NCBI RefSeq assembly: GCF_024582835.1
Contig: NZ_CP102097.1
Coordinates: 124,001 to 188,000, forward strand
From: Vibrio japonicus
Lineage (GTDB): Bacteria > Pseudomonadota > Gammaproteobacteria > Enterobacterales > Vibrionaceae
DNA: 64,000 nucleotides
Direction of reading: 5' to 3'
How positions within the stretch are numbered: the stretch's first letter is position 1; each line of letters opens with the position of its first letter. The position numbers and the translations under genes are program-made. Under the pieces are notes generated by a model. It made no database searches and was not told the DNA's origin. It saw nothing but the letters and a program-made list of their open reading frames with translations. Positions 36,277-44,792 of this stretch are shown piece after piece.

Positions 36277-37230
36277 TTACTCTGTCACGCCACTCTCAAT
36301 CTCGTTGGCAACGCTCTTAATCAGACGCCGTATCCACTGATGATCAGGGTTACTTTGGACTATTGGACTCCATGCCATCTTCACTTCAAACGGCTCAATC
36401 GCAAATGGCGCTGGCTTAATGAGCAACCTAGGATTATTGCGTTGCAACTGAGCGGCTTTGGTCGGAATGGTAAGAATCAAGTTCTTCTGCTGAGCAAATA
36501 AAATGGCCGATAAGTAGTGACGGGTGAACACCGTAATGTTGCGGGTTTTGCCAATCTTCATTAATGCGTCATCGATCCAGCCGAGTTTTCGCGACTGATT
36601 AGGGTTAATCCCCACGCCCGTCCCCATCCCTGTTTTACTGACCCAAATATGCTGCGCCTGAAGATAGGAAGACAGATCGAACTTATCTGCGATGGGGTTA
36701 TCACAGCGGAAAAGACACGAGAAGCCGTCGTGCCATAAGCTCATCTGGTGAAATGACTGCGGAATGTCATCGAATCGGTTGATGATAATATCAACGTTCC
36801 CTTGCTCTACATCTTGATAACTAACGTCACTGGGCGTCAAGATGTCCAAGCGGATCTTGGGCGCTATCTCATTTAAGCGTTTTAGTAGTGGCTGAATCAA
36901 TGTCGATTCCGCATAGTCACTCGCCATAATTCTAAACAATCGCTCACTGTCTTCCGCGTTGAACTCAGTGCTTGGTTGAAGTGCCTTTTCTACGTTAGCT
37001 AATATATTTCGAATCGTGGGCTGAAGCTTGATCGCCCGCTCTGTCGGCACCATTCCTTCACTCGTTCTGACCAGCAACGGGTCTTCAAACAGATCACGCA
37101 ATCGACGCAATCCATTACTCATCGCAGGTTGAGTAATGCCCAGTTGATTGGCCGCTTTAGTGACATTGCGTTCTCGCAACAACATATCTAAATACACTAG
37201 TAAATTAAGGTCTACTCGAGCAATATTCAT
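36277..37230 (-). CDS. LysR-family regulator of the glyoxylate shunt (predicted)
   Basis: A 317-residue LysR protein with helix-turn-helix RNVTKAANQLGITQPAMSNGLRRLR and a ligand domain of the NodD/LeuO-like branch (the RVDLNLLVYLDMLLRERN opening is typical). It is divergent from isocitrate lyase, with 168 bases between starts, and sits upstream of malate synthase on the same strand. That arrangement suggests it controls both genes, in place of an IclR-type regulator as in enteric bacteria. The spacer contains AT-rich sequence from 37231 that could hold its binding site. Confidence 0.87.
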   Translation of the reverse strand: MNIARVDLNLLVYLDMLLRERNVTKAANQLGITQPAMSNGLRRLRDLFEDPLLVRTSEGMVPTERAIKLQPTIRNILANVEKALQPSTEFNAEDSERLFRIMASDYAESTLIQPLLKRLNEIAPKIRLDILTPSDVSYQDVEQGNVDIIINRFDDIPQSFHQMSLWHDGFSCLFRCDNPIADKFDLSSYLQAQHIWVSKTGMGTGVGINPNQSRKLGWIDDALMKIGKTRNITVFTRHYLSAILFAQQKNLILTIPTKAAQLQRNNPRLLIKPAPFAIEPFEVKMAWSPIVQSNPDHQWIRRLIKSVANEIESGVTE

Positions 37231-37398
37231 AAAAAAAATACCGAATATAATAACTATAAATTAACAAAATCATCACACATATGGCTATTATTTGTCCACA
37301 ACAAAAAGAAAACGGTTCATCCAATTTGGAGCATGAAGTACCTGATAGATGACCCGCAATTTAACCAATACGATCCAACGTGAAACTAAGGAACAGTT

Positions 37399-38997
37399 AT
37401 GTCGCAAATTACTCAAGATATTGAGAAGATCGAAATTGCAAAACGCGCTGCTGGTGCTCCATGGGATGCCATTGATGCTGAATCTGCGGCTCGCATGCGT
37501 GCTCAAAACAAATTCAAAACAGGTCTAGATATCGCGCAATACACTGCAGATATCATGCGTGCTGATATGGCTGCCTATGACAAAGACAGCGCTAACTACA
37601 CGCAATCTTTAGGTTGCTGGCATGGTTTCATCGGCCAACAAAAAATGATTTCGATTAAGAAGCATTTTGGTGGCAACACAGATCGCCGTTACCTATACCT
37701 TTCAGGTTGGATGGTTGCTGCACTTCGCTCTGACTTCGGCCCTCTGCCTGATCAGTCAATGCATGAGAAAACCTCAGTACCTGCGCTAATTGAAGAACTT
37801 TACACCTTCCTTCGCCAAGCAGATGCACGTGAACTAGGTGGACTGTTCCGCCAACTCGATGCAGCACGCGAAGCGGGTGACGTAGCGCTTCAAGAGCAAA
37901 TTCAAGATCAAATCGATAACCATCAAACGCACGTTGTGCCAATTGTTGCCGATATTGATGCAGGTTTTGGTAACGCAGAAGCCACTTACCTGCTGGCGAA
38001 GAAAATGATTGAAGCGGGCGCTTGTTGTCTACAGATCGAAAACCAAGTAGCCGATGAAAAACAGTGTGGCCACCAAGACGGTAAAGTAACCGTACCGCAC
38101 GCTGATTTCCACGCCAAGCTACGCGCACTGCGTTATGCATTCCTAGAGCTAGGTATCGACAACGGTATCATCGTTGCGCGTACTGACTCACAAGGCGCAG
38201 GTCTAACCAAAGAAATCGCCGTAGTGAAAGAGCCAGGTGACCAAGGTGATATCTACAACTCTTACTTAGACGTTGAAGAGATCGATGTGGCTGACATGAA
38301 GCAAGGCGACGTGTGTTTCAACCGCGACGGCAAACTGGTACGTCCTAAGCGTCTACCTTCAGGTCTGTATCAATTCCGTGAAGGTACTGGTGAAGAACGC
38401 TGTGTATTTGACTGTATTGAAGCCATTAATGCAGGTGCTGACCTACTATGGATTGAGACCGAGAAGCCACACATTGGTCAAATTAAAGAGATGATGGATG
38501 GCGTACGCAAAGTTCACCCGAACGCGAAACTGGTTTACAACAACTCACCATCTTTCAACTGGACACTCAACTTCCGTCAGCAAGCTTATGACGCAATGGT
38601 TGAAGCAGGTGAAGATGTATCGGCATACGACCGCGCGAACCTAATGAGTGCTGAGTATGATGAGACTGAACTAGCGAAGCGCGCTGATGACAAAATCCGC
38701 ACCTTCCAAGCAGACGCAGCACGTGAAGCGGGTATCTTCCACCACCTAATCACGCTACCAACGTACCATACTGCTGCACTGTCTACCGACAACTTAGCGA
38801 AAGAGTACTTCGGTGAACAAGGCATGCTGGGCTACGTTAAGAACGTTCAACGCCAAGAAATCCGCCAAGGTATCGCGTGTGTTAAACACCAGAACATGTC
38901 AGGTTCAGACATCGGTGATGACCACAAAGAGTACTTCGCAGGTGAAAACGCTCTTAAAGCGGCTGGTGAGCTAAACACTTCTCATCAGTTCGACTAA
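37399..38997 (+). CDS. aceA: Isocitrate lyase (long form, 532 residues)
   Basis: Splits isocitrate to glyoxylate and succinate. The catalytic motif is KQCGH (in ADEKQCGHQDGKV), with Gln where the common KKCGH has its second Lys. Further signatures are DIDAGFGNAEATYLLAKKMIEAGA and NNSPSFNWTLNF. At 532 residues it is the long form found in Vibrio, Pseudomonas and Acinetobacter, about 100 residues longer than the E. coli enzyme. Codon use shows strong bias, in line with high expression. A GGAACAG ribosome site precedes the ATG. A stable terminator follows. Confidence 0.97.
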   Translation: MSQITQDIEKIEIAKRAAGAPWDAIDAESAARMRAQNKFKTGLDIAQYTADIMRADMAAYDKDSANYTQSLGCWHGFIGQQKMISIKKHFGGNTDRRYLYLSGWMVAALRSDFGPLPDQSMHEKTSVPALIEELYTFLRQADARELGGLFRQLDAAREAGDVALQEQIQDQIDNHQTHVVPIVADIDAGFGNAEATYLLAKKMIEAGACCLQIENQVADEKQCGHQDGKVTVPHADFHAKLRALRYAFLELGIDNGIIVARTDSQGAGLTKEIAVVKEPGDQGDIYNSYLDVEEIDVADMKQGDVCFNRDGKLVRPKRLPSGLYQFREGTGEERCVFDCIEAINAGADLLWIETEKPHIGQIKEMMDGVRKVHPNAKLVYNNSPSFNWTLNFRQQAYDAMVEAGEDVSAYDRANLMSAEYDETELAKRADDKIRTFQADAAREAGIFHHLITLPTYHTAALSTDNLAKEYFGEQGMLGYVKNVQRQEIRQGIACVKHQNMSGSDIGDDHKEYFAGENALKAAGELNTSHQFD

Positions 38998-39012
38998 GAG
39001 ACCCTAGCCTCT

Positions 39013-39060
39013 AGAGAGTGAGATTGCGACCCAAGACGCAGTCTCGCTCTCTACTTCTTT
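39013..39060 (+). terminator. Terminator after isocitrate lyase
   Basis: A 16-bp stem with two G-T pairs (39013-39028 with 39037-39052) and an eight-base loop is followed by ACTTCTTTT, 15 bases after the aceA stop. Confidence 0.8.
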
Positions 39061-39095
39061 TAGACTGACCATATTGATGTTTGTTGAGGATGCCT

Positions 39096-39662
39096 ATGAC
39101 TTCTGTTCCTACCTATCTACAAGATGCGACCGAATTACTTTCTAAAGATGGCTTTGCAATCGGTGATGTTTGGTATCACGGCACTTCCTCTGCACTGCTC
39201 TCTTCTATTCAAGGCCAAGGGCTCAAACGCTCTGGCGACAAAGCCCTCAATCAAGTAGCCCAAAGTACCATGGCGACCATCGGCAATCACTATAGCGAAT
39301 CTATCGAGCCGGTATTTTTAACCCAAAGTAAACAGCTCGCCTACTACTGGGCACAGCAGACCGTTCGAGAGCGCAGTGTTCGTTTTGACGGGAACGAAGA
39401 GCCGATTGTTTTGGCGGTGAACTTATCTGAGCAGCAGCGTGACAAAGTGAAACCCGATGTCGGTGCAATGAGCTTATTGATGATGAGTGTTGGTGAACAG
39501 TTTATGGCACATTTGGCTAAGATTTATCAAGATTGCAACCTCGATGGCCCCGATATTGACCTTCGCAGTGCCGATAGAATGGACTACCTTAACAAATTGG
39601 GCATGGCTTATATCGACCAAGACATTAGCCGCGCCTGCGTCGATGTTGTCTCTGAAGACTAA
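39096..39662 (+). CDS. Hypothetical protein with an N-terminal ART-like HGT motif
   Basis: A 188-residue soluble protein. The segment VWYHGTSSALLSSIQGQGLKRSG near residues 22-46 has the pattern [Y/W]HGTS...I...GL seen in ADP-ribosyltransferase-fold proteins (KptA, PARP-like), where H and G help bind NAD. QSKQLAYYWAQQTV and IVLAVNLSEQQRDKV suit the following ART strands, but I cannot identify the catalytic glutamate. ATG 39096 has TTGAGGA upstream. The function is unknown; the ART relation is a motif-level inference. Confidence 0.6.
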   Translation: MTSVPTYLQDATELLSKDGFAIGDVWYHGTSSALLSSIQGQGLKRSGDKALNQVAQSTMATIGNHYSESIEPVFLTQSKQLAYYWAQQTVRERSVRFDGNEEPIVLAVNLSEQQRDKVKPDVGAMSLLMMSVGEQFMAHLAKIYQDCNLDGPDIDLRSADRMDYLNKLGMAYIDQDISRACVDVVSED

Positions 39663-39882
39663 TACCGAATTCCTAACCAGCACAGCGCCCCTCCCCCTTC
39701 GATAGTCGCACTCAAATAAGAATAGTCACCGGCTTAATAGACTTTAGCGAGCTAGATTTTGACCAAACCCAGCTTATCCGAACTGCATGGCTTAGCACAC
39801 CAACCCTAAGCCATTTCTGTCCAACGATGTTTCGACTCAAGTGCTATGGGATAAAAGTTTTTTGGCATGGCATTTCAATTAC

Positions 39883-39928
39883 TGTAAATTAAATTACTGT
39901 AATTTTTTTTACAGTAATTTAATTTACA
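39883..39928. promoter_or_regulatory. Perfect 20-bp inverted repeat upstream of the AT-rich ATPase gene
   Basis: Two perfect 20-bp arms (39883-39902 and 39909-39928) surround a T6 loop. Within and beside the left arm the decamer ATTACTGTAA also occurs twice in tandem (from 39879 and 39894). It lies 57 bases before the ATPase start. It can act as an operator with repeated half-sites or as a transcript hairpin with a U-rich loop. No similar repeat is seen elsewhere in the window. Confidence 0.75.
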
Positions 39929-39984
39929 CTAAAGACCTCATGCTCTATTCTATTGCTAATACGTGAAAGCAAAAGTAGAAAGCA

Positions 39985-41331
39985 ATGAAAAAATTTTATA
40001 ACCGTCAGAAGGAATTAAAAGCTCTACAAATGGTTTCTGGGCAGATAGTAGAAACAAAGGGGCAACTTAGCGTAATGGTTGGGAGAAGACGTGTAGGTAA
40101 AACCCGTCTTTTAAACGAAGCTTTTCACCAAGAAAAGACCAAATTCCTTTACCTTTTCATAAGTCGAAAGAGTGAAAGCTCCTTAGTGGCTGAATTCTCA
40201 GAAATCATCAATAGTGAGCTCGGTATTAAGTTTTTCCAGCCCCAATCACTGCGAGATATCATTGAGTTCTTGTTGGATTATACAAAGCAAAAACCTCTGA
40301 CAATCATCATTGACGAATTTCAAGATATCGATATCGTCAACCCTGCTCTATTCTCCGATATTCAAAATTTATGGGATGCAAACAAGAGAGACTCGATGAT
40401 GCACCTAGTGTGCAGTGGCTCCCTCTACAGCATGATGACGAAGATTTTCAAAGGCAAAGACGAACCTCTATTCAATCGCGATGATAGATTCTTTAAAATT
40501 CAACCTTTGCAGCCCTCTTATCTTGCAGAGGTAATGAAAGATCACGATCAATTTGATGCTGAAAACATGCTTCGATGGTGGTGCCTATCTGGCGGGATAC
40601 CAAAATACCTTGAGTGGTTAACCCGATTTTCTGCTGAGAACGATGACCTGTTTGAGGCGGTAATCTCCGAATTTTCACCACTAATAAAAGAAGGAACTCA
40701 TCGACTCGTTGAAGATTTTGGCTCAGAACATCGAATTTACTTCGATATTCTTGGTGCTATATCAAAAGGCAATACAAGCCGTGCTCGAATTGAAAACTTC
40801 TTAGATATGAGTGTCGGTGTTCATCTGGAAAAGCTTGATGAAGTTTTTGATGTTATTACCAAGAAGCGCCCGATTAGTTCTAAAGAGAACTCACGAGATA
40901 TTCGTTACTCCATTTCCGATCCGTTTCTAAACTTCTGGTTTCGATTCATCCATGCCAACAAAAGTGCTGTTGAGATGGAGAACTACGAATACATCCGAAG
41001 ATATATTGAGCGAGACTTTACCGTTTACTCTGGTCTGGAATTAGAGAGCCTGTTCGTCGCGATATTGGTTGAATCAAAGCAATTTGGCAAGATTGGTGGA
41101 TACTGGGATGCAAAAGGTCACAATGAGATCGATATAGTGGCTATTAATGACTTAGATAAGAAAATACTCATTGCCGAAGTAAAGAGACAGCAAAAACGTT
41201 ACAGTGAGGCAAAATTAATAGAGAAATCCCACTGCCTTTTGAAAAAGTTAAATCTAAGAGGTTATGACATTGAATATCGTGGATTTTCATTGGATAACTT
41301 AGTTGAAACAATGAAAGAGTATCAAGCGTAA
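39985..41331 (+). CDS. Archaeal-type P-loop ATPase (PF01637-like, with C-terminal DUF234-like nuclease-fold domain)
   Basis: A 448-residue protein. Walker A is VGRRRVGKTRLLNEAF (about residues 32-47) and Walker B TIIIDEFQDID. The N-terminal MKKFYNRQKELKALQMV is the FxxRxxEL start of the family. A winged-helix segment follows (IENFLDMSVGVHLEKLDEVFDVI). The C-terminal end holds GGYWDAKGHNEIDIVAINDLDKKILIAEVKR, with an E-ID...EVK pattern typical of PD-(D/E)XK-type folds. Base composition is visibly AT-richer than its neighbours, which suggests transfer. In archaea and bacteria these ATPases are of unknown role; many sit in mobile or defence-like settings. Confidence 0.8.
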   Translation: MKKFYNRQKELKALQMVSGQIVETKGQLSVMVGRRRVGKTRLLNEAFHQEKTKFLYLFISRKSESSLVAEFSEIINSELGIKFFQPQSLRDIIEFLLDYTKQKPLTIIIDEFQDIDIVNPALFSDIQNLWDANKRDSMMHLVCSGSLYSMMTKIFKGKDEPLFNRDDRFFKIQPLQPSYLAEVMKDHDQFDAENMLRWWCLSGGIPKYLEWLTRFSAENDDLFEAVISEFSPLIKEGTHRLVEDFGSEHRIYFDILGAISKGNTSRARIENFLDMSVGVHLEKLDEVFDVITKKRPISSKENSRDIRYSISDPFLNFWFRFIHANKSAVEMENYEYIRRYIERDFTVYSGLELESLFVAILVESKQFGKIGGYWDAKGHNEIDIVAINDLDKKILIAEVKRQQKRYSEAKLIEKSHCLLKKLNLRGYDIEYRGFSLDNLVETMKEYQA

Positions 41332-41471
41332 TCAACACCTATGTGCTTGCGAACTCTTTCGCTGTACTCTCGCGATGAACATAAGATCACAAAGGCATTA
41401 CGATTGACGATTTCACCGACATTGTGATGCGCACCACTAGTATTTGACACTGAGTTAAGTGATTTCCCATA

Positions 41472-41499
41472 CAAAAGCCCCGCTAAGGCTAGCAGGGCT
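41472..41499 (-). terminator. Terminator (minus strand) after the 190-residue gene
   Basis: A stem of AGCCC and GCTA arms with one mismatch between them (41476-41485 with 41490-41499) is followed on the minus strand by TTTTG. It lies about 30 bases past the stop of the gene at 41529-42101. Confidence 0.55.
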
Positions 41500-41528
41500 A
41501 AAAACTTTCATTGATAAACATTGATTTA

Positions 41529-42101
41529 TTATAAAGCGAAGCTAAAACCTAGGTTATAGTCATCGCCATTTTTTGCAGTGAACTCTTTCTCTTCACTGCA
41601 TGCGATAGAGTTCCCTTGTCTGTCACTGCGAATTAGGCTCAACCAGTGACGAACGCCTGAAGCGTAGCACTTCTCTGTTTGGCTGAATGTCGTGCAGGTT
41701 TCTAATTGGATATCTTTAATATCAACAAGCTCTAGGTTTCCGGTTCCTTTGCGCTTGCCTATTGTTACTTCTACATGGGTGCCGCTCTCATCACGAAATA
41801 GAATCGCTTGTGGTGCACATTTTTCACCCGCGTAAGCGACAAAATGCTTGGCTCTTTTTAGCCCAACATGCTCACCATTTTTGAAGTAAGCTTGTACGTG
41901 GCGATAATCAATTTCGTAGCTTACAACATCTTCATGCGAGCCGCGTTCTAGCGGGAACAGCGTATCAAGCAGCTGTTTTGCCATCTTCTGTTTTTCTAAC
42001 TGCTCATCCGCTTTTACCATTTCCACGGCAAAGACAGCTTCAGCGATAAAGGTAGATTGGTTTTTATGTATTTCAGTTTTATCGATTGTCAGCATGTTCA
42101 T
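41529..42101 (-). CDS. Uncharacterised 190-residue protein
   Basis: An open frame with good codon use, preceded by GAGGGAAAG about six to nine bases before ATG 42101. It has no signal peptide or membrane segment. Its C-terminal part contains four cysteines (QLETCTTFSQTEKCYASG and SIACSEEKEF among them) and LFRDESGTHVEVTIGKRKGTGNLELVDI, which looks like a beta-rich domain. I do not recognise the family. Upstream lies a run of TTTCACAA repeats and a TTCACA-A-TGTGAA palindrome at 42234-42246 that might be an operator. The ending GDDYNLGFSFAL is reminiscent of an outer-membrane-type C-terminus but the protein has no signal sequence. Confidence 0.7.
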   Translation of the reverse strand: MNMLTIDKTEIHKNQSTFIAEAVFAVEMVKADEQLEKQKMAKQLLDTLFPLERGSHEDVVSYEIDYRHVQAYFKNGEHVGLKRAKHFVAYAGEKCAPQAILFRDESGTHVEVTIGKRKGTGNLELVDIKDIQLETCTTFSQTEKCYASGVRHWLSLIRSDRQGNSIACSEEKEFTAKNGDDYNLGFSFAL

Positions 42102-42724
42102 AGTCTTTCCCTCTGCGGCATTGGCGTCTTGTTAGAGTCACTTTCCTAAACGATTATTTAAATTTGTTGACGAGTTGTTCTGTGTATGACAGTTAGATTA
42201 ATCAATTATTCACAACAATTTCACAAAAGAAATTTCACAATGTGAATTTTACAAAACCACCCTGTCAAAAAACGCTGATCGTTTCCCTCTCTGTTAGACA
42301 AAAAATGACACAATCTCAGCCAATTTATCTCGCAAATCAATGTTCTGATATCATTTCTACCGATAGTATGAATCACTAATCCTTAACAATCTCATCGCCT
42401 AAACCTGGTGCTTTTCTCCATCTTCTTGCCAAGTGTAAGATTTACTTTACTTGGCTTCATACCGTGAATTAAGCGAATTTTAACATTTTGGTTACACTTA
42501 CCTTTAAGGGTGATGGCTGAAATGGTTCTCTGATTAAAGGGGAATTTGTAGTGTAAAACTGCAATACCGAAGTAAACCACAGCAGGTTGTTTTAGCTTTC
42601 AATAACAAGATGTATGGAATTTAAATATCTATCTTGGCTTATAGAGATCGAAACATGGTCAATAAGTCATGTTTTGTCTCTCAATGGTGCGATCCACTAA
42701 AGAGGGGCAATAGAGGAGATTTTT
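42102..42724. other. Long intergenic region between the unknown gene and the 2-oxoacid dehydrogenase operon
   Basis: 623 bases. It holds the minus-strand promoter with TTTCACAA repeats (about 42208-42240) and a 13-bp palindrome at 42234-42246, and, further right, the promoter region of the E1alpha gene. A 62-codon frame at 42392-42580 on the minus strand has no ribosome site or recognisable product and is not called. Confidence 0.5.
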
Positions 42725-43816
42725 ATGAATGCGCAATCATTGCCTATGATCCGTTTTATCAATCATTTAGGGGAAACGGTACAGCAACTACCTTCATGGG
42801 CAGATAATGAAACCCTGGTAACATTTTATAGGGACATGGTACTCAGCCGCACTTATGACAATAAAGCGGTTGCACTTCAACGTACAGGTAAGCTTGGTAC
42901 ATACCCATCTCATTTAGGTGCGGAAGCTTTTGGTATTGGGATTGGCCATGCATTGCATGCAAGCGATGTGTTGATTCCCTACTATCGTGACATGCCTGCA
43001 ATGTGGGTGCGTGGTATTCCGATGGAGAAGAATTTGCAATATTGGGGCGGCGATGAACGAGGCAGTGATTTTTCGCCTGCTGAAGGCATTGAGTGTCACG
43101 ATTTACCGTTCTGTGTTCCTATTGCGACACAATGTACCCACGCAGTTGGCGTGGCCGCCGCTTTAAAAATGGAAGGACGTCATAAAGCGGCGTTAGTCAC
43201 ATGTGGTGATGGTGCCACATCGAAAGGCGATTTTCTCGAAGCGATAAACTGCGCCGGAGCGTGGAATGTGCCTTTAGTTTTCGTTATCAACAACAACCAA
43301 TGGGCGATCTCTGTTCCTCGTGCTTTGCAATGCGCTGCGGATTTTCTATCAGAAAAAGCGAAAGGTGCGGGTATTAGAGGCATGACGGTGGATGGCAACG
43401 ATGCGGTTGCTGTGCATGATTGTGTCTTAGCGGCATTGGATAAGGCGCGCAAAGGCAAAGGCCCAACCCTTATAGAAGCGGTCAGCTATCGTTTGAGTGA
43501 CCACACCACCGCTGATGACGCAAGCCGTTATCGTAGTGAAGAAGAGTTAAATCGCGCTTGGCAATATGAGCCTATACAGCGGCTAAAAACGTACCTTATC
43601 AATATCAACGCTTGGTCTGAAGAACAGGAACAAGCGTGGTTACAAGAGTGCAAACACATGGTCGAATCGGCCGTCGAGAATTACACCAACCTTGTCCCAC
43701 AAGCGCCCGAGAGCGCATTTGATTATTTGTATGAATCCGCGCCGACAGAGCTCAATGCGCAACGCGATGAATTCATTCACAAAGTGATGCGAATGCAAGG
43801 AGGTCATCATGGCTGA
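42725..43816 (+). CDS. 2-oxoacid dehydrogenase E1 component, alpha subunit
   Basis: A 363-residue thiamine-diphosphate subunit. The ThDP motif is in VTCGDGATSKGDFLEAINCAGAWNVP and continues to VFVINNNQWAIS. SYRLSDHTTADDASRYR is the family's phosphorylation-loop region. This belongs to the heterotetrameric PdhA/BkdA group and not to the single-chain AceE of enteric bacteria. The substrate is a branched-chain 2-oxoacid or pyruvate; the neighbouring ETF genes favour branched-chain or acyl-CoA catabolism. GAGGAG precedes the ATG. It overlaps the beta-subunit gene by eight bases. Confidence 0.9.
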   Translation: MNAQSLPMIRFINHLGETVQQLPSWADNETLVTFYRDMVLSRTYDNKAVALQRTGKLGTYPSHLGAEAFGIGIGHALHASDVLIPYYRDMPAMWVRGIPMEKNLQYWGGDERGSDFSPAEGIECHDLPFCVPIATQCTHAVGVAAALKMEGRHKAALVTCGDGATSKGDFLEAINCAGAWNVPLVFVINNNQWAISVPRALQCAADFLSEKAKGAGIRGMTVDGNDAVAVHDCVLAALDKARKGKGPTLIEAVSYRLSDHTTADDASRYRSEEELNRAWQYEPIQRLKTYLININAWSEEQEQAWLQECKHMVESAVENYTNLVPQAPESAFDYLYESAPTELNAQRDEFIHKVMRMQGGHHG

Positions 43817-44792
43817 AATGACTCTCGTTGAGGCGGTCAATCTTGCGCTTCACCACGAAATGGCCCATGACCAGAGCGTCATTGTTCTGGGCGAGGATGT
43901 CGGCGATAACGGCGGCGTTTTCCGTGCAACGGTCGGCCTAAAAGAAAAGTTTGGCCTGCGCAGAGTAATCGACACTCCCCTCGCAGAAGCGTTGATTGGG
44001 GGTATTACCGTGGGCATGGCAACACAAGGACTAAGACCTGTCGCCGAATTTCAATTCCAAGGGTTTGTATTCCCTGCTTTAGAACATGTGATGTGTCACG
44101 CGGCACGAATGAGAAACCGAACCCGAGGTCGTCTGACTTGCCCTGCCGTCTTTCGAGCCCCCTTTGGCGGCGGTATTCACGCGCCAGAGCATCATTCAGA
44201 AAGTGTCGAAGCCCTATTTGCTCACATACCCGGTTTGAAAGTGGTGATCCCATCGTCACCTCAACGGGCATATGGTCTACTGCTCGCCTCTATTCGTAGC
44301 AATGATCCCATCATGTTCTTCGAGCCAAAACGTATATACCGCACGGTCAAATCTAATGTTATTGATAATGGTGAAGCACTGCCACTTGATACCTGCTTTA
44401 CTCTACGTAAAGGACGAGATATTACCCTTGTTACATGGGGTGCGTGTGTCGTTGAGTCACTACAAGCAGCTAACGAACTATCAAGCCAAGGGATTTCGGT
44501 AGAAGTCATCGATCTAGCATCAATTAAACCCATTGATATGAACACCATTATTAAGTCTTTGGAGAAAACCGGAAGGCTACTCGTGGTGCATGAAGCCAGC
44601 CGCACTTGTGGGGTCGGCGCAGAAATTTTGGCGAGAGTGTCAGAAAGCGCAATGTGTATACTTAAAGCACCACCAAAGCGTGTCACAGGGATGGATACCA
44701 TAATGCCTTATTACCGTAATGAAGATTACTTCATGATTCAGGAACAAGACATCATACAAGCTGCGCGAGAGCTGGTGGAGGGATGGAAATGA
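43809..44792 (+). CDS. 2-oxoacid dehydrogenase E1 component, beta subunit
   Basis: A 327-residue transketolase-like subunit. GEDVGDNGGVFRATVGLKEKFG carries the conserved Glu for ThDP, and DTPLAEALIGGITVGMATQGLRPVAEFQF follows. The C-terminal transketolase domain has VVHEASRTCGVGAEILARV. It has a strong ribosome site (AAGGAGG) inside the end of the alpha gene. It pairs with the alpha subunit to decarboxylate the 2-oxoacid. Confidence 0.93.
   Translation: MAEMTLVEAVNLALHHEMAHDQSVIVLGEDVGDNGGVFRATVGLKEKFGLRRVIDTPLAEALIGGITVGMATQGLRPVAEFQFQGFVFPALEHVMCHAARMRNRTRGRLTCPAVFRAPFGGGIHAPEHHSESVEALFAHIPGLKVVIPSSPQRAYGLLLASIRSNDPIMFFEPKRIYRTVKSNVIDNGEALPLDTCFTLRKGRDITLVTWGACVVESLQAANELSSQGISVEVIDLASIKPIDMNTIIKSLEKTGRLLVVHEASRTCGVGAEILARVSESAMCILKAPPKRVTGMDTIMPYYRNEDYFMIQEQDIIQAARELVEGWK

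Noticed and set aside
42392..42580. 62-codon frame on the minus strand
   Set aside because: No ribosome site, no recognisable product, unusual composition (rich in Lys and Asn); probably chance.
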